Of a DNA stretch of 64,000 bases, positions 44,865 to 59,000 are shown piece by piece. How positions within the stretch are numbered: the stretch's first letter is position 1; every line of letters starts with the position of its first letter. The notes under the pieces were generated by a model that saw nothing but the letters and a program-made list of their open reading frames with translations, searched no databases and was not told where the DNA came from. Origin of the DNA: Ascaris suum (lineage: Eukaryota > Nematoda > Chromadorea > Rhabditida > Ascarididae); contig CM024178.1 of the NCBI GenBank assembly GCA_013433145.1, forward strand, positions 7,673,260 through 7,737,259, written 5' to 3'. The position numbers and the translations under genes were made by a program.

Positions 44865-47800
44865 ATGCGAAACTGAGCAAAGGTATAACGACTGTTTGAA
44901 CGGAAATTAATAAATAACTAAATAACGCAATAAGCGGTGATAAGAGCAAAAACAGTTGAAACAGTTTAAGAGAAAATAATCTCATTAAACCTAAACAATT
45001 GAATAGATCCTAATTAAGTTGAGTCTAATTTCGAAAAATATTTCAGCTTGCATACGGTATCTGCTCTTAAACACTTCATAAATTCGTCATCTCATATGTG
45101 CGTAATTTTCTCAAACCTCATAAAGAAATATTCAATTATTGATGCGAATATACATTTCTTTATAGATAGCATGCAAATTTCTCCGATTTATCTGTGATCT
45201 TATCAAGAACTTTCAAGCTTTATCATTGTATATCACTAGAAAGAAGCTTATTTTATAGGCGACTATAGGCGATATCAAAGATGCCTTCAAATGCAGCAAA
45301 ATTAGTTACTCCCCACTTCACCATCAAAGGTATCTTCAAGCTACCGTATTTCAGTTCACTATACCGTATTCCACGGAGCGAAAAGTGTCTACATATAAAA
45401 GAATCGAATAATTTGTTCAATATCAAATTCTTCATCACTATCATCAAAGAAACCACAATTTCAACATATAATTCCTCAACTATAACGATTATTTTAAAAC
45501 AACAACAATAGAAAATATTATGAAAATAATTCATCCATAAAAGCGAATCGTCTGTAAGGATTTTCAATTTCTATTTGAATCGTTCAATGGTTGCGCCGAA
45601 GAATTTTCATCGAGAGAAAATTTCACTGTCTTGTTGTAATTACTCCACTTTCATTTTCGATGAAAATACTCGAGGACATATAGATTGAGATAACCTTTTC
45701 TTTAATATTTGACTTTATCATGTTGGAGAAATTAGTGTGGAATTTTTAATTTCTTAACCCCCCCTCTCCCCCCCCCCCCCCCCCATATAAGAAATCGCTC
45801 GAAAAATATGGGATGAGAAATTGAAACCATTATTAAATGTGTGCATTTTTGTATGTGAAAATCGCTCTTAAATGCAACGATCACCGAAATAATTGCGAGC
45901 AGAATCGTTACGAAAAAAAAACCATCTCAATTCAATTCTTAATAGCGATCATTTAGACAATTTTAAATAACAATCTATCAATTCCTTACTGATGAACATT
46001 TGCAAATACTTATAAATGCCTAATCCCATGGATTTCTGAATCTCACATATAACTCCATTTCATTCCTTTGTGATTTCGTTCTCAATTAAGAGAAGCTCAT
46101 ATTTGTGTGCCTCCATCAATAAAGCGTTGAGCATTCAAATATTAAATGAAACTTTGCATAGGCAAAAATCGAAAAAGATTAGAGCAAATAATGAGAGATG
46201 GGGAATAATTTCTCTCCCTCAGTCTCCTCCCCTCCTGATAAAACCATTATTCCAAACTTAAGACGTTTAAATATATCAGGTATTCTTGCTGAATTTGTCA
46301 GATTTCGATGCAACATTCAATTAGGAATTTTTTGCGCAATGTGTAGTCCACAAATCATGATGATCTTTCAAATTCTCTTCTTCCTCCCTTTCCTCGAAAA
46401 GAAAAAAAAAACGGGAAGTTCTTTTTTTTCTCTTCACTCATTGAAAAAGCGAAGAGGAAGAAATCGAAATGCAAGCATTGAGGAAAAATCTATACGATCA
46501 AAATATTTCTTCATATATTTCGAATATCTGTTTTTCTGAAAATATAATATTGCATTATTAATTTTTAAATTATTACTTATTGCAAAACAAAGAATATTAA
46601 TATAAAAATAAAATACAACAATAATAAACATAACACGCATAATCGAAAAAAAAAAAAAAAGAAGAAACGCAACAACCATTGTAACAAATAACTATAAAGA
46701 GATCGCACTCAACTAAAAAAAAAAAGACGATCCATATAAAATCACCACAAACTAATTTTCTTATGCATATTTATTTCAATAAAAATTATAAAAAATGAAG
46801 TTTTTCGGCGCAAAAATTTCGAAGAATGCCATTGAAACGATGAAACGCTATCTTCTATGCCAAAAAAAAAAACTCGTTGTCAGCAACTTCAACCTTCGAA
46901 TTGCTTAACTTTACGTTGTGTTATCTCTATTAAAGAAGCATTTCGAAGTTCGAGCAAAAAAAGCACATCAAAGTTGAATATGAATACGGCGATTCTCATC
47001 CATAAAAATTTTATCATTTGCTATCAATTTGAAAGATTTTCCTTCATTCAACAAAACATTTTAATTAATGACATCTACAAATGAAAATGATAGAAAATTT
47101 AGCGAAAAAACAATTATAATGTCGAAAAACAAGAGGTACACAAGAATAAAATATAACTTATAAACGCCGATCGCTTCCATTCAATTGCTCTTTTTTTTTT
47201 TTTTTTTTAAGATGAAACCCTCGATATTCATTCGTCATTCCACTCCCCAACCATCCCTACTTCCCCCCCCCCCTCTCCTTTTCCCTTCAATCAACGCGAG
47301 AAAGATTAATACGACGCCGAAAATTTTTTCCTTTTTCAAAGATATCGCAATATTTTCTTTATTCCCGTTGTTTATAATTTTGTGTAGCTTTATAAATCTG
47401 CCCTTAAACATGCTTTCATTTCAACTGCTAGCAATTATACGACGGACTTTCCCACTATCCAAAACACTGAGAACTAATTTTTCACAAGAAGCACCTTTCA
47501 TCTTTGGCTAAGTTACAGCAGGATTTGTCCTCCAATACTTCATCTCTACCCTCCTCCCACAAGAAATTTTTTATTTCCATTCATTTCCAACATGCTTCTC
47601 AAACTCGAAGCTAATAACCCTCTCCCTCTTCAACGCTCTCTAAATCACCGACAGTCCTCTTCAAATGGAATGACGATAAGGTTGGAGAAGGATAAGAACA
47701 CATCAAAACATTGATCGCTTATAATACATCAAAAAAAAGTATGCAATAAAACATTCACAACGAAATATGAATATATAAAGGAACGATTTATATTTATTGA

Positions 47801-48197
47801 ATTTAAATGCATAAAGTTTCTCAACATCATCAAGAAAATATTTGCAGTCAAAACTAAACAACAACAAAAAAAAGCTAAAGCAAATGCACCACACCTATAT
47901 CCCAATACGCTTAAGTATGGACGCTTTCACGCCGTACAGAATTAAGTAATATGACGGCTTTGCTTCAAACTGATATCTCCGTTGATCTTCCTATTTATTC
48001 GTTACCTCTTCGTCCCTTTGTGTGTTTCTGCTTCGTTGTTTGTCGACGAATAAAACAAGCAATTTTAATAACGGATTTATTTACTTCTTTTTTTTACTTC
48101 CCATACCCCCCGAAATAATATCACAGAAATCCTCTCCAACTCGACAAAAAAAAAAACAAATGCCTCTTACATCATATTATTAAAATCTAATTTCGAC

Positions 48198-50045
48198 TCA
48201 TTCCACTGTCATATCATTCTCTTGCGAGCAAGAAAGCGTCCCATTTGTGAGAAAAGTTGTTGGTGGCGCAGAGCTTGATCGATAATCAAATGAATTCGAC
48301 CTTTTAATGCGACTATTATTCGCCGCTAATGAATATTCGCTTTTCACATCCGTTAATTTCTTCTTCAATTCGTTCACCTCTGCTGCCACCGTCTCCAATT
48401 TATCCTCATAAAATGTGCGCATATCCTCGACTGCCTTCTTTATTACCTCCTCAAAAGCAAATATATTTCATTTACATATTTTTGCGCGTATTAGAATATC
48501 AAATAATGGTTTAGTAAGACGCACAAACAAAAGCAGATAATCGCTCTTTATGATAATTCTCTCGCATCATCCAAAAAATCCACAGTGTCTAAAATATCAG
48601 CAATAATTCATTTCTTTATGCTTAGAAACTACTTTATGTGCAAGTCCCTCTTTATCCGCTTTCGGGATCATTTCATTCATTATTTTTCTATGACTAACTA
48701 TTATACATCCTCTCATTATTTTTCCACAAACACCGTCTATTTCGAAAATGGTGCTGCCAAGTGGGTATGTAGAACTTACAGCGTCAAGTGCTTTCGCTAT
48801 TTCCGGTTCTGCGAGTTTTACCTTCCTCTCGAGTTCAGCTTTCTCGGCTAAATTACGCTTCTTCCACTCATCATGATTCTTGCGCTCCGCAGTTGCCATT
48901 GCATCTTTAATTTCGATTCTCTTCTCAAGGTCCGATTTCTCCTAAATTATAGAATAAATGAAGACACATACGAAAGAATTTTTTTGCATTCCACTGACTA
49001 ATCACTTCATAAACTATTTAAAAAAAAACAATAAATCGTGTTAAGTAAGGGATTCAAGTTTTATCTTATCTAACCACTACCATTAATCCGTAAAAATTCG
49101 GTTTTCATTTTTTTGCGTCCATTATACATATATATATTTCTTAAATCTAGCTTTACCGGCTATCCAGTTAAAATTATTGACAGCCAAACAGAAAAATATA
49201 TTTATTTGACGATTCGGCATTATAATAATAAAATTTGCATATGCAAATTTGCAACACGCTTCAGGAAAATTAAAAACCTAAAATTTCCTATTCATTGCTC
49301 TTCAATTTCAATTACCTGCTTATAATAACGATGAAATTTTTGCTCGCACCTAAGCACGCATACCTTGAATGAATCAGTAATATTTACCTCGAATTTGAAT
49401 GAAATTAAGCTTATGATAAATTCAAGTAAATTCAATAAATCTCCAGCATTCTAATTCAAAAAATATTCTAAGCATTTCAACTCTTTTAATCATTTTTCAC
49501 CTTTTAGCCTTTTACAGCTAAATGCACACCGAACAACAACCTCAATAAACAAAGGCCCACGATCGTCTATAGTATAAATATTCTCAATATTTTATATAAT
49601 ATATAGTCAAACTGTCTACTTTATAGATACAACTTTACTGTTTATTTATTCAATTATAAACTTTTTTTAAAAAATTCAAAAAAAACCTACTTTTTTCCAT
49701 ATTCGTTCTTTCTCTTCATAACTACGTAATTGTGCCAACATTTTCCTAAATAAAAATCTCTTATTAAACACACAAATTTTTCTCCTATAAATCTGAAATA
49801 TTCACTAACAAAAAGAAATAAGAATTGAACATATACTGAGTGGAAAACGTACAACTTCCTGATGACATTGCTTCACATAAAAAAAAAAAGAAATAATTTT
49901 TAAAAACGAATAAAAAATAAGAGCTCAAAATTTTCGAAAATATAATTGCAACTTTTAATTGGCAAAAAAAACCAAAGAATTTAAACGTAGACAATATCTA
50001 ACGGAAGCATTGATTCCTCCATTATCATGCGATTCGATCATCAGC

Positions 50046-50076
<31 letters not shown>

Positions 50077-53000
50077 ACAAGAAGAACCAAACATCACCAA
50101 TTAGACATTAAACCCCATAGGAGAACAAAAAAACGTTGAGACATTCGCCAACAATTCCACAAAATTATTCAGACATTCGCCAACAATTTCATAAGTTCGC
50201 ATATTATTCAACACCTTCAGTTATTTAGTTGAATATTTATAGCACTATAATTCAATAATTTTAAACAATGATCGAAGATGAATATGATGGTGATTTTTAG
50301 ATCACAGAAAACAATTTTAAAAAATCCTCAACGATAACATTATAATCAAAAATAGAGGAACGAAATATGCAATTTAAAATAAACTATAGATTATTAGGAA
50401 TAAACCGAAGCATACCTGCCCTCTTCAACCCTTTGACGCAGCTCCATTTGTAGATTATCGATGCGAGGCCGCATTTCAGCCAATTCTTTTGCTGATTCAT
50501 CACGTCTAAAATATAATATAAAATTTATCAATTTTTAATTCTTATAAGCTCGAGCTTATCAGTTCCTTAAGAATAAAATCTCTTTCATGAATCTTCTGAG
50601 CTCCAACCTATCAATTCCTCAAGAATTGAATCCATCATATAATTCTTCTGAGCTCTAGCTTATCAGTTCTTTACGAATCAAATCCACCATAGCTCGGGTT
50701 TTCTAAGCTCGATCTTATCACTTCTTTAAAGAATAATTAAATCCATGATGCGCAAAAACAATTTTTCCCAATAAAACGGCAAAAATCCAAAATCATCCCG
50801 AAAAAATTTTCAAACCCATTGTATTCTTCAAAAATCGTTTTTTTCCATTATGAAAGCAATAACTTTCAAAAAATTTCTAAATTTCAATGTTCATTCCTTC
50901 AAAAATGTCTCTCAATTATCGTTTCACAACAATAAACAACACTCATCAACAACAATGATAACCAATTAATTTAGGCGATGATAATGATTGATCGAGATCT
51001 CTATTTAAAACTACAAAGAGCAATAAAAATATATACAACAATAATGATGCGATCAAACAAACTGGAAAGAAAAACACATATGCAATAATATCTCAAAAAA
51101 AAAATTTTTTTTCGGATGTACGTATGAAATAAGATGAAATCCAATATCGATGAATAATATCTAATAATAATATCAAAGTAATATGCCTAAAAAAAAACAA
51201 GTAATAAATAGTATAATTATTTACCTATTATGAATGGTTTTATTTTCTTCGCAAAGTTCTTCACATTTCTTCACTAATTTCATATTACGTTCATTTAGAA
51301 AATTATTCTGCTCTTTGCAAGATGAAATTGTTTTCTCAGCATTTTCAACGTCACGTCTTCGTCGTTCGTTTTCCGTTTTCAATCCATTGCATGTCTTTTG
51401 TAATTCCTCTACGGCACGTTCCAATGTTTTCATCACCTATAATTATAATTCGAAATATTTTATTATCTTATCAAAAAATATCTTTAAAGATATTTCGATA
51501 ATTTTTAGAGCACAAATGATTTTCATTTCGCTCCAATAAAATTATCACTAAAAGAAAATTCTTAGGAAATTTTTATTTGATCGCTTAAAAATTTTGTCTT
51601 ATAAATTGTATAGATCAAAAAAAAAAAATTTAAATAAAATTTGAAAAGATTTTTTTAACGGAAAATTTGCTTAATTAATTATTCAACAATTTCATAAAAA
51701 GCAAAGAAATTTTCGAATATTTCTATTACAATTTTCAATCGATAAATAAAATGAATACAATTGTGACCTCAACTTTCCATCCATTATGGATCGTCAAAAA
51801 AATTTTCCCATCCACTTTATTATAATAATAAACTCAACATGACTCCATCATAAATAACAAAAGCTTACCTAATAAATAAGCCCTTATAGGCTTTGTGCCC
51901 ATCTTTCCTCTATTGAAATAAAAGAAATAAATTGTTTTAATCTGTAATCAATGTAATTAATTCCACTATGAAATACCTTGGTGAGGTGAGTAACGCCGAT
52001 ATCTTGCTACCTGAATGAGCCGAACATAGTTGCATCTTTGACCTCATTGAGTTTCTTCCTTTCGTTTTACTTTATTTCAATAAATGACTATTATTTTCTG
52101 TTGTATTATTATTGTTGCTTGCGATGTCAAAATGTTAAAACTGAAGCGTAATGACCGAAACGACATAATGGCAATGGTCACTACTGTCCACCTCGACAGC
52201 AATACTCTTTGATATTCCACATAAAACTTACCGGCTCATTCCAACTTCCAAATTGAAAGATCGAACGCCAATTTCATATCGGTTTAGTGAATCGTCAAAG
52301 TGTTTGCAATTCGCTCGATATTATTTCACAGTATAGAAATATTTCAAAACTTTCCGTTCAAAAAAAAAAAAAAATCACTTTATAGACCTCATCAACAAAT
52401 TTTAACACCTTTTTATAAGTTTTTTTTAAAATCAGCTATAATAAAATCACTATATGCGAAAAAAGAAGCTCCATAAATAATGATCAATTCATGAACGCAT
52501 AAAAACAATTTAAAAATATTTTAATTTCATTCATTCTTTCCTCGAATTTTTGAATAAAAAATAAAATTGCAAATCTAGAGAAAATATATAAATCTTCTCC
52601 ATTCGATTGCATTCAGATATAATAGTGAGAAATTATGCGAGTAATAAAATGATGGTGATCTGTAATTATTATGCTAGGTTTAACGATAGAAATCAAAAGT
52701 AATGAAAATAACCAGCCGGTTGTTCGATGAGAATTAAATAAAATAAACATCTATTCTTATCAATAAATAAAATATAAGAATAACGACAACCAAATTACTA
52801 TGAATGATAAACGATTCGCATTAACTAATAGTACGACCTGACTTGCGTTGTGTATCGAGAAAAATGCCGCAAATCACTTGTTGTCGTAAATTTATTGTCG
52901 CTTAACTAGCCACAGAAATAAAGTGGATATCCCTAAAATCTACGACCATGTATATATCTAAAGAATTTCTAATGTTGTCAAATACTACTAATCTGTTACT

Positions 53001-56000
53001 ATATTTTTATGTTTATTATATTATATAAGGATAACGGCTCTTCAACATCAATCAATTGGCAATGGTGCACCTAGGGAAATGAGTAGAGGAGCATCTGCAT
53101 AGCTTTTTCCAAAAATCTTTGCTCAAAGTTCGCAAAAAAAGAGTAAAATGTGTAAAAACTTTTAAAACTATTGCGGCATGCCAAACGCCAATAAGGAATT
53201 GTACTCACCACTATGGCAAAAAGGCAAAAAAAAAACGAACCAATAGAAACACGACAATGAGAAATGCAGCAGTACTCAGAATGCATGAGTCTCTTCTAGA
53301 ATGGAATTAAAATATGAAAATCTGTGTGATAGATATGAACCTTATCTAGAACCTTACAGATTTTACATACTTGCCCACAAAGTAGAAAACAAATCTGGGC
53401 AAAAATTTCGAGTTTTAGGAAGGAGAAGAAAGGATGGAGAGAGGATGGGGAAAGGGGGGGGGGGGGAAGGGGAAGGAAGAAGGAAGTATGCCCCCCAACA
53501 CATCTATAAACGAATGCAGCGTTTCATAGCTTCAAATTGGGTCTATCACACACGAATTTGCTCTGCAAACATCGTCCATTTCTTCGTACATTTATTTAAC
53601 AATTTAACAAAGAATTCATTTACTAAATCTCTTCTGAATTGTATTGGTTTTTTGCAGATATCACTACTATATCGAATAAAATCGTTACCGAATCATAAGT
53701 TGTTTCTACCGCTCATAAGTTTAAAAAAAAGCTTTTCAATAAAATTTAAAAAAAATCGTCACTTTCCACATTATCCACCATTTCCTATCAAGCATTCAAA
53801 AATACCCTCTTCACCATCCAAAATATTCCTTTGAATAATCGATTTTATTTCATCAAAGAAATATTCTTATATTCTATCAATTCTCACTCCATTTAATATT
53901 TTAAATAAAAGATAAAATATTAATAAAATTGATATGATCAATGCTATTTTTTTTTAATATCATTTCGATGATAAGCATCATACGAATAAAACCATTAAAA
54001 AAAAATGAAATAAATAAAGCAAAATATTAGAGATATATGAAAATCAATCCGTAAAATTTTCGTGGATTCGTACTTTTAACGTATAATTTGGCATTACTTG
54101 AGTCTAACATTGATAGCGTTCTCCTCTCAACTACAATAAACTCTTCTTGCAATTTTTCGTTACTTCCATCAAGTAATCATTCATTGAATATTTAAAAAAA
54201 ATTATTTCCGTCAAGAGTTCATAGAATTTCATTTTTTTTTTTAAAGTTACATTAATAAATTGAGCGAAAATAAATATAATCATTCCTATATATTTTTAAC
54301 GAAATAATAAAATAAATTCATATTTTCAAAGAAATATCACTTTTTTTTTTCTCCTTGATTGATTTCTATTAGGATAGAAATCTATCGAACAATAATAAAT
54401 AAATATAAGCAAATTAAATTCGCATTATTTAAATATCACAAAAAGGGATTTTTATATCATCATAAATATGATAGATTGTTGACAATTAACATGGCAAAGT
54501 TTTTTTTTGTCGTAAAAACTAAAGAGAGAAAAAAGAGACGAAAATGATGGAGAAAACCGAAAGAATCCCCCCCCCTTTTTTTTTACTAATTTTTCTTTTC
54601 TATTATCATTTTCCATATCAGAATGGTTTTAAAAAATTCATCGAAATTCAAAAAAAAAAAAGAATTTTATACATTTGCAAATAATTTCACATTTATCGAA
54701 TAATATACAAAACATAGAGATCATTTAACGAAATTGCAAGCAAAAATTTATTAAAAAGAAACAAAAATTTCCCTTTGAACGAAAAGATTTCCCTCTTAAA
54801 ATAACCGCCGTTTGTTTCCTCATATCGAAGATAATTATTTTCTTCTCCTCTCTATTCTCTAAAAAAAAGAACCTCAGCATATTTAATTCCAATGGAAATT
54901 GCTTTCAAATTATCTCATTGAGAAGCCATTATTGCCATCCATGTTGCAAAACACCAGATCAACGCGTCATAAAATCATGATCACCATTACTTCAAAGCGT
55001 TTTTTTCTAGAAGAAAAAATTAGCCGAAATCGATATATCCCTCTAATTTGCATATTCCCAACAAACAACAATAAATGAAAAACATTCAATCACCACGTTA
55101 ATTAGTCTAAAAATAAAATACAAAAGCAAAGTAGGCTATCATGTATTATTCCTCTATGAACAACAACGCCAATATTATCGCCTTTATATTTACACTGCTC
55201 TTTTTTTAAACAACCTACAAACTTCACTGATCATATACCGTTGTTTAGTTAAGCGAACATTTTTTAACATCCTTAACTCTTTATTTCTTCCAAATCTCTT
55301 CCCCTTTCCCTTCCCCTAAAATATTCTCACCACCTTCACATAAAACAAAACACAAACTATTCACTACAAATACTCGAACATCAAGCTCAAATATATCATC
55401 CGCCTAACATATCACTTCTAATTTCATGCTCCTCTTTTTCGCTTCATTATAAACGAATAAAAGCCTCCACCGATAGAGAAATCGGCACTCTTGCATTTAA
55501 CGATGGCAGCCCACTTGCGTACCGCGAACGGAGCTGAGCTTGTGGCGTACGCATAACTACCATTCTCCGCACTCCGCATGCCAATAATGACGCCTATCAC
55601 GTCAACTCCAAAATTTCTAGTGCAATATGCATTTTCTTTGTCCAGAAACATGCGGTTTTTTCCAGCCATTGAACATAGATGCAGGCGAAGTGCACTTGCT
55701 GGCCCGCCATCCAGCAAGTGCACTTCGCCGCCTGCATCAACTGAACTGAAATTTTGCGTGGATGCGTTATTTGATGTTCTGAGTTCAATGGCTGCAAAAA
55801 ACCGTATGTTTCTAGACAAAGGAAATGCATATTGCTACTAGAAATTTTGGAGTTGACGTGATAGGCGTTATTACTGGCACGCGGAGTGCGGAGAACGGTA
55901 GTCGTGCATACGCAGTGTTGTGCCATGAGCTCAGCTCCGTTCGCGGTACGCAAGTGGGCTACCATCGTTAAATGCAAGATTGCCGAGAAATAGATACGCT

Positions 56001-59000
56001 TACATAGATAGAAGCAAAGAACATCCGTTAAAGATTATAAATCACCTATCATATACGCAATAAATTCGAGTTACCACCCACCTCGCATCGCATTCTCTAC
56101 TTCAGCTGCTCATTCCGAACAGGACGCAACAATAAACAATTGCAGCACTCAATCATCTTTTAAGTTAACTCCCACCCGCATGAAGGACAATACTTCCTTC
56201 CTCCTCCTTTTTATTGTCATCGAGAGCCAACAAAAAAATTGCAGCTTTAAAATATTGCTCGATTATATTTTATATTTCGGCAAATGAATATTCCACTCAT
56301 CGATTGATGCAATTATGTAATTCTCACTTCTCATTTCAAACAACTAACTTCAACCAAAAACGACAACACAACGAAACAAAAACAATCAAATAAATAAAAC
56401 GCTGCAAAATTTTGAATTAAAAGTGTTTAGGGAAATGCTTCCACATAAACAAGTTTACAGCCTTCCTTCCCCCCACGTACAAAGTTTCAAGTACCAACTC
56501 CTTCGTCTCCAAAAATATCCAGGTTAACAATATTCATGATAGCTTATAATTACCTGACTTTATTCTACACCTGTTAAAAACCTCAACGAGTTAGCAGCTC
56601 GTTTGTAAACGCAAGCACTAAGCAAAGGAGGCGACCGATTCTAATCGAATACTTGAAAAACCGTCGAGCAGAAATTGACTTCAAAGTAGGACGGAAGGGA
56701 AAGAGATTAAAGGAAACCAACACGGCCACAAATACAAAGTAAACACACCTATCAACGTATAGAAATTTCCAAATTCTCGAGCTAAGTGGTAAGAATGGGA
56801 CGTGTTAGCTCTTATAGACTCCGGTGAGAGTATTTATCCTATTATTCCCGTTTTTTGCACTTAGAACAAGACCCTCATCAATTCCCATCCCGACGTTTCC
56901 TTCTGCCAGAATACTTCCGAATACCACGATTTTCTACACATATGCAAATTATTTGAATCTTTCTTTGAGATATTCATTATGCGCATATATCAAATAACAA
57001 TACACAATACCAAATCAATAGCCACTGATATCAACGCTACAACACATTTCTTAATTACCTACCCAAATCTAAACCGGTTCATACGAGCAGAAAACAATTA
57101 AAATAAGGGAAGAAAAAAAGGTAACAAAAAATTTTTTTTCAATGTAAAATTTGGAAATTTTGTTTTTCATCCTATTTTTTAATATTTCAAAAACTTAAAG
57201 TACTATTGGATGGGAAAGTTGGATTTAAAATTAAGAAAAAATCATTTTAAATCAACACCCCCCCCCCCCCCCCGCTAAGTTGACCTCAATATCAGTGGCT
57301 CTTGGCTGCTGCGGATAATTCACATCGAGCAAAACTTTCCAAACATGTCGAACTATCGTTGCATTTATAACACCTTATCAACTCCAACCTGACTGCATCC
57401 TCAGATAACCAAGCGTCAGGATATCCTATGAATAACTGACATCAATATCAGCGCGAAGACCTAGCTATATTAGTTGCTCTTTGAAACCACAATGGTAATA
57501 ACGCTCTTTAATCCTTCACAATGAACCTCATCAATCAGTTTTCATGACCTCAAGTTCAAGGTCACGTCTGTCAGAGTTGAAGAAATGTGAGAACTTAACC
57601 GACTGGCGCATAAGTTTGTGCCGTTTTATCTTGCCACGAATTTCTGCGGAAAACCTCCATCAATATACGTGGCACGAACTTACACACCAAACCAATATAA
57701 AAACGATAAAAGTCTGATGCCACCACCCAGGACATTCCCTTTCCACACCATCAAACATTAAAGAAACAATCAAACTGGTCATAAAGAGTCCTGTTTTAAG
57801 TTCCCTCAACTCAATTTAAACTTTAAACGCATAATATAGCAGCGTGAAGTCGTAAATTTTCATGCGTATTTCGCCACCCGTTCGTCCCTTCATGCGCTAC
57901 TCGAAAAAACATCAATGTCACACCGACGACGCCGAGAGTTCCTAAGGCGGATTCATACATTTTCTGATTTTAAATAGGTTTTTCTCCTGTATCCTCAGCC
58001 TATATTCCTCTATCTCCGATCACGACTCGGAAGTTATGATCGTTCAACTGAACATCGAAATAAGTACCGAAAACAAACACTTTAAATTCAGCGCTAACAA
58101 CCATACTCTGCTATCGAAAGCTCTCGGCACCGCGATTGTCAATTAGCTCACGAACATAAAACAAAATTTTGAACTTAGAACCTGCACAATTTCAGCGTTG
58201 TGGGATTCCAGCCGCAATTTCTCCGCGTTCACCTCGAAAACGGTTTGCTCGGCACGACCTCGAGCCAATTGCGCCGCCCTCAGCTCCGACTCAAGCGAGC
58301 TAATACGCTGCTCACACGCCGACAACTGTGTAACCAATGTCGAGCGTAACTCCATATCCGCCTGTGACGGCACGGCTTGTACTCCATAGATTGGTCTGAA
58401 AACCAAACACTTTCATAATGACAATGGCCGTTGAGGGAATCAAACTTCCACCTTCTTCTATTTGCTCTTATACGAATGGCACCGGACCGCAAAAAACACG
58501 ACAACATTGTTTTTAACATTCGACCGAGACCATCAACATTACCAACACCTGAATAAAAGTCCAAAGATCAATGCGTCAGTATCTGGCTCACTCACATTTT
58601 AGGCTCCCTTTCTAATGGCCCACACAAGGCATAGCAACCATCCCACTAGATAGAAGCAAATTTACCGCTCAAATAGACTAATTCACAACGGTGCAACCTG
58701 CAGGAGTTCCTAGATCTCTCGCACGTGCATATATCAGCAGTGATGCAACAACTCAGCTAAACAGATGCAAATTTTCAATAAAAAATAACGGGAGAGAGGA
58801 ACAGTAAAGCGTGAAGGGAAACGTGGGATTCGGAGAGAACAGCGACGCGTTTCGTCATGAAAACCGCTATCCTAGCCATCCTTCAAACACTTGTTGTGAA
58901 CTGGTTTCATTTCTTACCCCTGCAGTTACCTCTAACCTGAAGTGTGTCTATATAAGTCTTTTTACAGCAAAGAGCCTTTTCACACATTAATAATATGCAT

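Noticed and set aside
53301..53834. 177-codon + strand frame
   Set aside because: It spans a poly-G tract and A+T-rich intron sequence antisense to the coiled-coil gene; the composition is not protein-like.
55424..55977. Overlapping frames of 87-131 codons on both strands
   Set aside because: They mirror each other across the foldback element and follow from its inverted-repeat symmetry.
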